Below are positions 27,207-36,220 of a DNA stretch of 64,000 nt, one piece after another; position 1 is the stretch's first letter; the number at the start of each line of letters is the position of its first letter. Below the pieces are notes generated by a model that saw only the letters and a program-made list of their open reading frames with translations, ran no database searches and was not told the origin of the DNA. The DNA comes from Anaerolineaceae bacterium. GTDB lineage: Bacteria > Chloroflexota > Anaerolineae > Aggregatilineales > Phototrophicaceae. The stretch is from NCBI GenBank assembly GCA_016124855.1, contig WGMX01000016.1, forward strand, positions 104,965 through 168,964, in the 5' to 3' direction. A program made the translations under genes and the position numbers.

Positions 27207-28312
27207 TCCCCTAAATTGCCCACATTCCAAATGCGAATGGTGTGATCATCCGAACCAGACGCGAGCAGGTTGCCCTTGGGTGACCATGCTAATGTCTCAA
27301 CCTGTGCAGTATGACCCGTGAGTGTCATGATAAGTTTGCCATCCGGCTGTTGGAGGTATACGGTGTCGTTACCGGCTGATGCGAGATAGCGACCATCCGC
27401 TGACCAAGCCAATGTTTGCTCTCCTTTGACATAATTCTTGAGGGTGAACTTATCCCCGTCTACCTGCCACAGATTTTTCCCGCCTGCCAGCCACTTGCCA
27501 TCGGGTGACCAGTGCATCACATCCACATTGCCTTGGCTTTCGAGTTGGGCGATTTGTTGACCATCAACGCTATACACCCAGACCAAACCGCTCTCATTGC
27601 CAATGACCCAGCGCTGACTATCCGGTGACCAAGCAAATCCCCATGCGGGTGGGCAGTGGGCGCAGCTTTCGTGGCTGAAAACCAATGTGCCATCAGCTTT
27701 CCATTCGGCGTAATCAGTTGCACCCCCAACCAGATATTGTCCATCCGGTGACCACGCCAGATTATAAAATTTGCCGCCGCTGAATTGTGTGGTCATGCTG
27801 TGGAGCAGCTTGCCATCGTTATCCCACAACTGCACCGTGTTTTCTTGCGGTGAGGCCACTGAACCTGAAGCGAGGATTTTGCCATCGGGCGACCATGCGA
27901 GCGCAAACACAATACCTGATTGTGAGTCGATGGTCAGCAGCCCGCCATCGGCTTGCCAGAGTTTGATAGTCTGGTCAAATGAACCTGAGGCAAGCGTTGT
28001 TCCATCAGGCGACCATGCTAATGCAGTTACGGGCTGTGTGTGGTCGAAGAGAGGGGGCGGTGCTTGACCGTCCGGCTGCCATAAACGAACACTGCTGTCG
28101 TCTGAAGTGAAACTGCCTGCGCTGGAGGCTAGGACGCTGCTATCCGGTGACCATGCCAACTGAGTGACCGCGCTCGTATGACCTTTCAGTACAATAGAGG
28201 GTATGGTGGGCATCGTTGGCGTTTGCAAGTTGACCGGATGCGCTGTGGTAAAGCTCAAACTGAAGGCAGCGAGAGTGCTAATCAGCAGAGTTTTCAAACA
28301 GATGTATTTCAT
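27203..28312 (-). CDS. Secreted WD40-repeat protein
   Basis: 369 residues: signal peptide (KTLLISTLAAFSLSF-TTA) then about eight WD-type blades, recognisable by repeated LAWSPDG and LASGS-like strands and GHT turns. The blades are very alike, suggesting recent internal duplication. It would form a beta-propeller outside the membrane, binding an unknown partner. GGGG lies upstream of the ATG. Convergent with the cohesin-dockerin gene. Confidence 0.88.
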   Translation of the reverse strand: MKYICLKTLLISTLAAFSLSFTTAHPVNLQTPTMPTIPSIVLKGHTSAVTQLAWSPDSSVLASSAGSFTSDDSSVRLWQPDGQAPPPLFDHTQPVTALAWSPDGTTLASGSFDQTIKLWQADGGLLTIDSQSGIVFALAWSPDGKILASGSVASPQENTVQLWDNDGKLLHSMTTQFSGGKFYNLAWSPDGQYLVGGATDYAEWKADGTLVFSHESCAHCPPAWGFAWSPDSQRWVIGNESGLVWVYSVDGQQIAQLESQGNVDVMHWSPDGKWLAGGKNLWQVDGDKFTLKNYVKGEQTLAWSADGRYLASAGNDTVYLQQPDGKLIMTLTGHTAQVETLAWSPKGNLLASGSDDHTIRIWNVGNLGE

Positions 28313-28441
28313 CGTTTACCCCAATGTAATGGCATTCATTTAGATATACACCTATCCAATCTATTCGGTTCCATTGTGCGAAGCGGCAGCTTTGCGTTAT
28401 CTTCTTCGTAACCAACAATCGTATTAGCGTAAGGAAATAAT

Positions 28442-29674
28442 ATGCGTTCTGACCTTGACAGGCTGATGGCCGAACGGGATTTGCAAGCCATTGTAGTGGC
28501 CGGCGGTGAGTTCCAGAATACCTACCGCGCTTATCTTTCGAATGGCGTGGATACTCACGGTGGTATAACGATTAAGAAGCGCGGCAGCGCTCCGGTATTG
28601 ATTGTCAGCGTGATGGAAATCGAAGAAGCGGCGAAGAGCGGCTTGCAGGTCATGACGTACGATGACTTTCAATGGGATGAAATCGTCGCTAAGGCCGAGG
28701 GCGACCAGAATAAGATGCAGATTGGCCTTTGGGGCAATATCTTTGAAAAGTTTGCGATTCCAGCCGGCAAAATCGGAATATACGGAACGGGCGAAATTGG
28801 CGCTTGGGTCGAGCGCTCACGGCTGCTGGCGGGTGCTTTCCCGCAGTATCAACTGGTAGGAGAGATTGGCAAGACGATATTTGACGAAGCCTTTTTGACC
28901 AAAGATGCTGATGAAATAAAAGTTATCCGCGAAGTGGCGGCTAAGACCAGCGCCGTTCTGCAAGCGACGTGGGATTTTATCAGCAGCCATAGGGCGGAAG
29001 GGGATACGGTCGTCAAGGCTGATGGTACGCCGTTGACGATTGGTGATGTAAAGCGCTTTGTGCGGCGTGAACTGCTTGACCGTGAACTCGAAGACACCGA
29101 TATGATTTTCGCACAGGGGCGTGACGGCGGCTTTCCGCACAGCCGAGGTGATGCCAAGATGGCGCTCAAGTTGGGACAGCCGATTGTGTTTGATTTGTTC
29201 CCACGTGAATTAGGCGGTGGTTATCACCATGATTCGACACGGACATGGTCAATCGGTTATGCGACGGATGAAGTGCGCGATATTTATAATCAAGTGATGC
29301 AAGCCTTCCAGATTGCGGTGAACACTTATGCCGAACCGGGACAGCCAACACATACCATGCAAGAAGCCGTGCTGGATTATTTCGAAGCCAACGGGCATCC
29401 GACGCGCCGCAGTCAACCGGGCAGCAGCATCGGCTACTCGCACAGTTTGGGTCATGGTGTTGGCTTGAATATTCATGAGCGCCCGTCGATAAGCCACCGT
29501 GAACCGGATGATATTTTCCAGCGCGGTAACTTCATCACCATCGAGCCGGGGTTGTATTATCCCGATAAAGGTATCGGAATGCGGATTGAGGACTCGTTCA
29601 TTATTGACGAGGCTGGCAAGCTAATTTCGATTACCGACTTTCACAAAGAATTAGTGCTGCCCTTGAAGGGATAA
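28442..29674 (+). CDS. M24 family metallopeptidase (Xaa-Pro peptidase-like)
   Basis: 410 residues with the pita-bread fold of the creatinase/prolidase family. An N-terminal creatinase-like domain (1-150) precedes the catalytic domain. All five metal ligands are visible: Asp in FDLFPRE, Asp in HHDSTRTW, His in SLGHGVGL, Glu in ITIEPGLYY and Glu in GMRIEDSF. AAGGA precedes the ATG by 7 bases. No signal peptide. It probably removes N-terminal residues before proline or cleaves X-Pro dipeptides; the exact substrate is not visible. Confidence 0.9.
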   Translation: MRSDLDRLMAERDLQAIVVAGGEFQNTYRAYLSNGVDTHGGITIKKRGSAPVLIVSVMEIEEAAKSGLQVMTYDDFQWDEIVAKAEGDQNKMQIGLWGNIFEKFAIPAGKIGIYGTGEIGAWVERSRLLAGAFPQYQLVGEIGKTIFDEAFLTKDADEIKVIREVAAKTSAVLQATWDFISSHRAEGDTVVKADGTPLTIGDVKRFVRRELLDRELEDTDMIFAQGRDGGFPHSRGDAKMALKLGQPIVFDLFPRELGGGYHHDSTRTWSIGYATDEVRDIYNQVMQAFQIAVNTYAEPGQPTHTMQEAVLDYFEANGHPTRRSQPGSSIGYSHSLGHGVGLNIHERPSISHREPDDIFQRGNFITIEPGLYYPDKGIGMRIEDSFIIDEAGKLISITDFHKELVLPLKG

Positions 29675-29867
29675 CGCTCTTTACGCAACTTATTTGGCAG
29701 CGCAATATGGGTTGAAAAGGACTGCGCCTTAAGCTTCCGCTCATTATTGAGGTGGCTTTTAGGAGTAATGGCTAAATAAAACTGGCGTTGAAATCCACAT
29801 GCTGAAGCTTTGCAGTATGATGAATGTTTACCAACGGTCTAAACCTTCTGAGGAATTTTAAGGGTAC

Positions 29868-32711
29868 ATGATTCCGCCTGATGAAATAAAGCCGCACCAG
29901 ACCTCGCAGCCTAATCCACTTAACACGGTAGGCAGCGAGATGGCAGTGCTTATTCGTGATTTTGATTGGTCAAAAACAGCGCTTGGCCCTCGCGAGTCAT
30001 GGCCTCAAAGTTTACGCACAACGGTCAGCATTATACTGGACTCGTTTTTTGGGATGTATATCGCGTGGGGTGATGATTACATTCAATTGTATAACGATGG
30101 CTTTCGCCCGATTCTGGGTTCAACCAAGCACCCTCAGGCACTTGGAAAGAGCAGCCGGGAAACATTTGCCGAAAGCTGGCACATGATTGAACCCTTGTTT
30201 CAAAATGTGATGAAAGGGCAGTCAACAGGTTCGGTGGATTGGATGGTGCCGCTTAACCGTCATGGGTATTTGGAAGAATGTTACTTCACCTATTCCTACA
30301 GCCCAATACGAGAAGATAGTGGTGACATCGGCGGCATTCTCGTCGTTGTGACCGAGACGACCGACCGCGTGTTGAGTGAACGCCGCTTGCGGACATTACG
30401 CGAGATGGGGACGCACGTCCAAGAAAAATTGACAGTGAAATCAACTTTACGTGCGGCTGTTGAAACCTTGAAGGACAATCCTTTTGATATTGCCTTTGCC
30501 CTTTTATATGTCCTCGAAACAGGGCAGTTTGAGCTTGTCAACCAAACTGACTTAAATGGTTTGGCCGCGCCACCGTTCATTGCTTATGACGATCAAAGCC
30601 AATGGCCGCTCAAAAAAGTGGTTGAAACCAATCAGCCGTTTATTATGGAGGATGTCGAAAGTCGTTTTGGGGTATTTTCGGCTGGCGCTTGGCCGGAACC
30701 AATTACAAAAGCGATTGCCATGCCAATCGTGCTCGTTGGACAGGAACAGGTCTACGCCGTTTTTATTTGTGGGATTAGTCCCCGCCGCGCGTTGGATGAA
30801 ACGTATCAAGCTTTCCTGACGATGGTTGCACGGCAAATGACCAGTGCCGCCACAAATGCCCACGCTTATGAGTCCGAACGACAGCAAGTTAATGCGATGG
30901 CGACCTTCCAAAATGTCCTCGCTAGCATTACCGACCCATTATATGCGCTTGACCCGGATTGGAATTTCGTCTATGTGAACAAACGCTTGCAAGATACGTG
31001 GCATAAAAGTCGTGAAGAGTTGATCGGCAAGAATTTGCGCGATGTTTTTCCGCCTAAAACGATTATCTTAAAGCAATTATACGACTTGTTGGAGCTGGCC
31101 GCCGCTGAGCAGCGTCCGGTCACGCGTGAATTGTACTCCGAGGCCACACGGGTTTGGTGGGTGTTTAGCATTTATCCCGCTCAATCGGGTTTAGCGGTTT
31201 ATCTGCAAGATATAACGGGGCGCAAAGAAGCGGAGGCTATGCGAGAACGGTTGGAGTTGGTACTTGACCATCTCGACGGTGGTTTCTTTATTCTTGACCG
31301 GCAAAAGCGATTTATCTACCTCAATCACGATTCGGCTGAGTTGGCCTACCGCGTAACGGGTAAGATGGAAGACCAGTTGATCGGAATGACGCTTGAAGAA
31401 AGCATGTCTGGAATTTTTCATCCCCATTTTTATGACGAATTAAACCGCTCGATACAGTTTCAGAAACCGACTATTTTTGAAGTGTACGTCGAGTTGTTTA
31501 GTATGTGGATGGAATATCGCATTTACCCCTCATTAGATGATGTGGCTGTTTTTACGCGGGACATAACCCATCACAAACAGGAAGAAGCAGAACGCGCTCA
31601 TCTCGACGCTGAATTGGAGATAGAACGGCAGCGATTTGCGAATATCCTCGCGACTGTTCCGGGTGTTATCTGGGAAAACGAGCATATTGATGAGCAGGAG
31701 GAGATGAAGCTGGTATTCATCAGCGCATATGTCGAGACGATGTTGGGCTACACCGTTGAAGAAGCGCTAGCTGAACCCCATTTCTGGGCGAAAATTTTTC
31801 ACCCACAAGATGCCGAAAAGACCACCGAAGCGTTTAATAAAGTGCGGAAGAGTCGTGGTTCAGGAGTGATTAACTTCCGCGCAGTGCACAAAAGTGGTCG
31901 CGTCATTGATGTTCAAGCTTTGATGATTACGATTCTGCAAGATGATAAACCCGTTGGCAAACGGGGTGTCATGATGGACGTGACGGAGCGGCAGCGGTTG
32001 ATAAATGCGCAGGCACGTTACGCGACGATGCTGCGCCGCTCTAACGAAGAGTTGCAGCAGTTTGCCTATGTCGCTTCGCACGATTTACAAGAACCGCTGC
32101 GCATGGTGACGAGCTATTTACAACTGCTCGAAAGCCGATACAGCGAAAAGTTGGATGATGATGCGCATGAATTCATCGCTTTTGCTGTCGATGGTGCTGC
32201 CCGTATGAAGGCACTGATCAATGACCTGCTGGTTTATTCACGGGTTGATGGTGCTGAAAAAGATTTCGAGGAATTTAACGTACAGTTGTCGCTCAACAAA
32301 GCATTGTCTGATCTGGCATTGAAAATCGAAGACAGTCATGCCGTCATTACTTATGATCCGATGCCCTCAGTCAAAGCCGACCGTGTCCAGATCACGCAGC
32401 TTTTCCAGAACTTAATCAGTAATGCACTAAAATTTCAGCGTGGGGAGAACGTGCCGCAGGTTCATATTGGTGTCGAGCGTCAAGAAACCGAATGGCAGTT
32501 CAGCGTGCGTGATAATGGCATCGGCATCGGGCCACAATATGTATCTCGTATTTTTGTTATTTTCCAGCGGCTGAATCGAAAAGACGAATATCCCGGTACA
32601 GGCATCGGCCTAGCGATTTGTAAGAAAGTGGTCGAACGTCATGGTGGACGCATATGGGTTGAATCGAAACTAGGCGAAGGAACAACTTTTTACTTTACGA
32701 TTCCGGCTTAA
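29868..32711 (+). CDS. Multi-PAS/GAF sensor histidine kinase
   Basis: 947 residues, no membrane segment, so a soluble sensor. Order: PAS-like (about 25-165), GAF-like (about 180-340), PAS (about 345-465), PAS (about 470-590), PAS/PAC (about 600-710), then kinase core. His738 in FAYVASHDLQEPLR is the phospho-site; the N box (FQNLISNALKFQ), G1 (DNGIGI) and G2 (GTGIGLAICKK) follow. The DLQEPLR form is that of the phytochrome-like kinase group. GAGGA and AAGGG stand before the ATG. No receiver domain or adjacent regulator is present; the single receiver at 22848 is a possible partner. Confidence 0.92.
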   Translation: MIPPDEIKPHQTSQPNPLNTVGSEMAVLIRDFDWSKTALGPRESWPQSLRTTVSIILDSFFGMYIAWGDDYIQLYNDGFRPILGSTKHPQALGKSSRETFAESWHMIEPLFQNVMKGQSTGSVDWMVPLNRHGYLEECYFTYSYSPIREDSGDIGGILVVVTETTDRVLSERRLRTLREMGTHVQEKLTVKSTLRAAVETLKDNPFDIAFALLYVLETGQFELVNQTDLNGLAAPPFIAYDDQSQWPLKKVVETNQPFIMEDVESRFGVFSAGAWPEPITKAIAMPIVLVGQEQVYAVFICGISPRRALDETYQAFLTMVARQMTSAATNAHAYESERQQVNAMATFQNVLASITDPLYALDPDWNFVYVNKRLQDTWHKSREELIGKNLRDVFPPKTIILKQLYDLLELAAAEQRPVTRELYSEATRVWWVFSIYPAQSGLAVYLQDITGRKEAEAMRERLELVLDHLDGGFFILDRQKRFIYLNHDSAELAYRVTGKMEDQLIGMTLEESMSGIFHPHFYDELNRSIQFQKPTIFEVYVELFSMWMEYRIYPSLDDVAVFTRDITHHKQEEAERAHLDAELEIERQRFANILATVPGVIWENEHIDEQEEMKLVFISAYVETMLGYTVEEALAEPHFWAKIFHPQDAEKTTEAFNKVRKSRGSGVINFRAVHKSGRVIDVQALMITILQDDKPVGKRGVMMDVTERQRLINAQARYATMLRRSNEELQQFAYVASHDLQEPLRMVTSYLQLLESRYSEKLDDDAHEFIAFAVDGAARMKALINDLLVYSRVDGAEKDFEEFNVQLSLNKALSDLALKIEDSHAVITYDPMPSVKADRVQITQLFQNLISNALKFQRGENVPQVHIGVERQETEWQFSVRDNGIGIGPQYVSRIFVIFQRLNRKDEYPGTGIGLAICKKVVERHGGRIWVESKLGEGTTFYFTIPA

Positions 32712-32763
32712 TGCGAAACCACTGTTGCAAGCTGAAGAAAGTTAGTCTTGCAGATCAACAGGA

Positions 32764-33216
32764 TTATCGCTGGCCCAACAACCAGTTGACGGCTTTCTGG
32801 CGGTCATTGTTAAAGAAACGATATTTGACATCTTCTAACCCTACGACTTGGACAATAGTTCCTGCGATGCTGAGAACCGTTTGGGCGTGTTTGCCCATGA
32901 GCACCGCAACCCGTGTATTGGTATCGTCCAGCTCATAATCTTGTCGCCAAGCGTACAGCCTTCGAGCAACATAAACTGCGCCGGGAATATGCTGGCGAAT
33001 ATCAAGCAGCAGCAGTTCCCTTATGCCTTGCTGGGGCGGATCATTGAGCATGATGCGGTCGAAATGGCGCATCCACTCGTCCACAGCGGCGGGCGATTTT
33101 TCTAGGAAAATAAATTCGCGAATACCCGAGTCCAGTTTTTGGTAGGCACAACGTGCGCCAATTGGATTCATGTGCGCGTTCATTTCTTGTGTAAGAGGTA
33201 TGTTATTAGGATTCAC
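32764..33216 (-). CDS. Small unknown protein, paralogue A
   Basis: 150 residues starting at GTG (33216) after GGAGGG at a long spacing. No signal peptide. It is clearly related to the protein at 35603-36031: both share GI.EF.F.E.S..AVDEW, an R.LLLD.R strand, WR..Y, LE.VK and a C-terminal A..WLL. The pattern of alternating strands and helices recalls STAS/SpoIIAA-like folds, but I cannot assign the family. It faces the histidine kinase gene end to end. Confidence 0.75.
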   Translation of the reverse strand: MNPNNIPLTQEMNAHMNPIGARCAYQKLDSGIREFIFLEKSPAAVDEWMRHFDRIMLNDPPQQGIRELLLLDIRQHIPGAVYVARRLYAWRQDYELDDTNTRVAVLMGKHAQTVLSIAGTIVQVVGLEDVKYRFFNNDRQKAVNWLLGQR

Positions 33217-33250
33217 ATCATAACATTTTCCCTCCTACAAGACGAATAAA

Positions 33251-34297
33251 TTATGTTAAGAGTTGTCCGGTGGTCACATCCCAGCGCTGGGTGCCGTTTT
33301 CACTGCTGACCGTTTCGACAGTGGTGGCATCCAGAAACCGCACTAGATGTATGATCGACATGGGTCCTTCGAAACGATACGTCGGCAGCCTGTCAGAAAA
33401 ATTTGCGGGCAGATTCGTTAAGTCCCAGACACGTAAGGCGCGAATTCCGATGACCAGATAACGTCCATCAGGACTGAGTGCGATTTGCGAAGTCTCTTGA
33501 CCTGTCAGCGTTTCAGCATTCACCGATGTTTGCGCGCCGCTTTGACGGTCATAAATTGTGACACAGGCTGGCTTTCCGGCACTGCCTGCATAACCGGCTC
33601 CAGTGAACACTGTCAGGTAATGACCGTCAGCGCTGGCGACGTAGTTGACCGGCGGTCTACAGACAGATGGGTTACTGATGGCGGCCAGATTAGCGCCAGT
33701 ATTGATGTCGTAGATATTTAAGTATCCGGCATTACCGGCAAAGATAATCAGGACTTGGTTGTGTACCGTGTCCCATTCATAACGGCGCATACTCCTACCC
33801 GCAGGATCATGCCTGAAGAGGAATACCGGTTGCTTGATAGTTTCACTCATAAAGAAAGTTCCAGTGATGCTCTTGATGATAAACTGCTGCCGTGAGGGAC
33901 TCCAAAGTTGGACGAAGAAGGGATCACGTCGGGTATGGAATATCTGCGCTCCGGTGGTGATGTCGTAAATGTTGGTGAATCGCGCCCAAGAATTTTCTAA
34001 TGGCTGCACGATGTCATTGGCAAAAAAGTAGCGGCAGTTCAAACCCCAGTACAAAGCATAGGGATAGAAGTCGAGTACTTTATCTTCCAATATTCGGATT
34101 ACTGTACCCGTTGATAAATCACTTAACCGAAGTTGCTCATTCTGCACAGATATGGCGAGATTCGGATTATAGTGCGGTGAATCGGTGTAGGGACAAGTCG
34201 TTGGTGGATACACTTCGGTATAGGCCAGAGTGGTGAATGTAAACGAGAACCCGAATACAAAAGCCAATGCTATGAATATCGCCAGAAATTTTTTCAT
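33251..34297 (-). CDS. Secreted beta-propeller protein
   Basis: 348 residues with a signal peptide (KKFLAIFIALAFVFGFSFTFTTLA) and degenerate WD40-like blades, such as ALSPDGRYLVIGIRALRVWDL and ENGTQRWDVTTGQLLT. Cys residues at CPYT and CRPP may form a disulfide. Function unknown. GAGGCGAG precedes the ATG. It is upstream of paralogue A on the same strand, with 34 bases between them, so they may be cotranscribed. Confidence 0.8.
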   Translation of the reverse strand: MKKFLAIFIALAFVFGFSFTFTTLAYTEVYPPTTCPYTDSPHYNPNLAISVQNEQLRLSDLSTGTVIRILEDKVLDFYPYALYWGLNCRYFFANDIVQPLENSWARFTNIYDITTGAQIFHTRRDPFFVQLWSPSRQQFIIKSITGTFFMSETIKQPVFLFRHDPAGRSMRRYEWDTVHNQVLIIFAGNAGYLNIYDINTGANLAAISNPSVCRPPVNYVASADGHYLTVFTGAGYAGSAGKPACVTIYDRQSGAQTSVNAETLTGQETSQIALSPDGRYLVIGIRALRVWDLTNLPANFSDRLPTYRFEGPMSIIHLVRFLDATTVETVSSENGTQRWDVTTGQLLT

Positions 34298-34460
34298 GCT
34301 CGCCTCACTATGCCTACACCTTTATGCATAACGATAAGTCGAACCATGCGGCGAAAATCGACGCCAAGCATACGTTCGGCCTCTGTTTGTGCTGTCCAGA
34401 GCTTCTACCCGGTATACTGAAATTAAGCACAACCGGTTCATGTAGGCAAAAGGCAGTGTG

Positions 34461-35597
34461 ATGTTTAGACCTATATTCTGTCTGATAGTGGGGATGGTTA
34501 GCGCAATACTCATCACGATCACAGGTTCACGGCTCGCTGCAGGCGATTCGCCCTATGAACTGCAACCCATTGCTGATGGACTAACTTTTCCGACTGCGAT
34601 TGTGCAGCCACCGCAAGAAAATGACCGGTTGTTTATCGCCGACTTAGCGGGAACAATCTGGATTTGGAAACAGGGCAGTTTGCAGCCAACGCCCTTTCTG
34701 GATTTAAGCAAATCGATTTCGCCCTCAGCCAACGGCGCGGGTTTGCATAACCTCGTCTTTCATCCTGATTATCAGCAAAACGGCTTCTTTTACGTGGTGT
34801 ATACGCTGCCAGACCGCGACGAAATTCTCGTACGCTATCAAGTCCGCAAAGACAATCCGGATATTGCCGATCCCGACAGCGCTTTTATCGTCATGAAAAT
34901 TCAACATCTGACCGAGTTTCATTACGGTGGGCAGTTGGCCTTCGGCCCGGATGGCGATTTGTATTGGAGCATGGGCGATGGTGCCTACAAGAAAAGTCCG
35001 GCACAAAATTGGCACTCTTACTTGGGCAGCATTTTGCGTTTGGATGTCGATCATGGAGAGCCGTATTCGATTCCCGCCGGAAACGCGACGATTGTTGATC
35101 CGACTGCCAAGCCGGAAATATGGGCGAAAGGACTTCGCAACCCGTGGCGTTTTAGCTTCGACAGCTTAACCGGCGATCTTTATGTTCCTGATGTTGGGGA
35201 AGCCAGCGTCGAAGAAATCAACGTGCTGCCTGCGAATAGCAATGGCGGAACCAACTTCGGTTGGAGTTTGTTTGAAGGTACAACGCCCTTCAAAGGTACG
35301 GATAAAACTGGTCTGACTTTTCCGGTCGTGATATACGGACATGATGATGGCAACTGCTCGATTATCGGCGGATATGTGTATCGTGGTTCGGCGCTGTCAG
35401 CGTTGGCAGGGAAGTATATCTTTGGTGATTATTGCAGCGGATGGTTATGGTCAACTTACCAAAAGACACCCAATCGCTGGTACACCGCCCAACTCATGTT
35501 GACCAATCAGCACATCACAACCTTCGGGCAAGATAACGCGGGTGAAATTTATGTTGGGGCCGTGGGGAGAGCGTATAAGTTGGTGGCTGCAAACTGA
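34461..35597 (+). CDS. Secreted GSDH-type (PQQ) sugar dehydrogenase
   Basis: About 378 residues. A signal peptide or N-terminal anchor (IFCLIVGMVSAILITITG) is followed by a six-bladed propeller of the glucose/sorbosone dehydrogenase family: GLHNLVFHPDY, HYGGQLAFGPDGDLYWSMGDG, LRNPWRFSFD with YVPDVGE, and GGYVYRG. The conserved His after HY and the Arg in RNPWR line the active site of Asd/GCD-B relatives, which use PQQ. No PQQ synthesis genes are in the window. The ATG at 34461 has AAAAGG 7 bases upstream; a GTG at 34458 precedes it. Confidence 0.85.
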   Translation: MFRPIFCLIVGMVSAILITITGSRLAAGDSPYELQPIADGLTFPTAIVQPPQENDRLFIADLAGTIWIWKQGSLQPTPFLDLSKSISPSANGAGLHNLVFHPDYQQNGFFYVVYTLPDRDEILVRYQVRKDNPDIADPDSAFIVMKIQHLTEFHYGGQLAFGPDGDLYWSMGDGAYKKSPAQNWHSYLGSILRLDVDHGEPYSIPAGNATIVDPTAKPEIWAKGLRNPWRFSFDSLTGDLYVPDVGEASVEEINVLPANSNGGTNFGWSLFEGTTPFKGTDKTGLTFPVVIYGHDDGNCSIIGGYVYRGSALSALAGKYIFGDYCSGWLWSTYQKTPNRWYTAQLMLTNQHITTFGQDNAGEIYVGAVGRAYKLVAAN

Positions 35598-35602
35598 GGT
35601 GA

Positions 35603-36031
35603 TTATTTTTTAAGCAGCCAATCAATGGCTTTTTGTTCAGCGTCAAAAAACAACTCAACTTTGACCTGTTCCAGTGTGAAAACGTTGACGCCATCTTTGA
35701 TGAGTCTGATATACGGTTGTTGATAATTTGGGAATGGTTTAAGGAGGAGTGCAATATAAACCTGATATTTGTTGATGTCGTCGTATTGTTTGCGCCAGTC
35801 GCGCCCCTGTTGCAACGTATAGAGCAGGGGAAGCGTGCCGGATTTCCGCATATCGAGCAGCATTCGTACCCGTTCATCAGCCGCAGCCGGTGACGCTGCC
35901 TTGAGATAACTTTGCCACTCGTACCATTCATCAACAGCACGGTTGCTCGCTTCCACGAAGAAAAACTTCCAGATGCCATTATTGAGGTCTTTAAACTGGC
36001 AGTATTTTGATTGGGGTTGGGATAAATTCAT
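35603..36031 (-). CDS. Small unknown protein, paralogue B
   Basis: 142 residues, cytoplasmic, related over its whole length to the protein at 32764-33216 (see shared motifs there: AVDEW, RMLLDMR, DWRKQY, LEQVKVELFFDAEQKAIDWLL). Only five bases separate its stop from that of the convergent GSDH gene. The two paralogues are both minus-strand genes and lie about 2.4 kb apart. Confidence 0.75.
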   Translation of the reverse strand: MNLSQPQSKYCQFKDLNNGIWKFFFVEASNRAVDEWYEWQSYLKAASPAAADERVRMLLDMRKSGTLPLLYTLQQGRDWRKQYDDINKYQVYIALLLKPFPNYQQPYIRLIKDGVNVFTLEQVKVELFFDAEQKAIDWLLKK

Positions 36032-36161
36032 TGCTGAGTGGTCACGGTCGTATGCTTGAAATCAACAGGTTCGAATTACTAGACAAAAATTATATCACCA
36101 TTCACCTATTTTAAGTCTGTTTTTCTCATCAGTTCCTACGTGTTTAAGATCATCCATGTGC

Positions 36162-36189
36162 TATAATATATTTGTGAATGAACTCACAA
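36162..36189 (+). promoter_or_regulatory. -10 box and CRP/FNR-like palindrome before fprA
   Basis: TATAAT at 36162-36167 is followed at once by TTGTGA-ATGAAC-TCACAA (36172-36189), a perfect inverted repeat that equals the CRP consensus TGTGA-N6-TCACA. Its place over the expected start site would suit a repressor. No clear -35 box is present, so the promoter call is weaker than the palindrome. Confidence 0.65.
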
Positions 36190-36220
36190 TATCCAATTGA
36201 GAAAGAAGTTAAAGTTAGCT

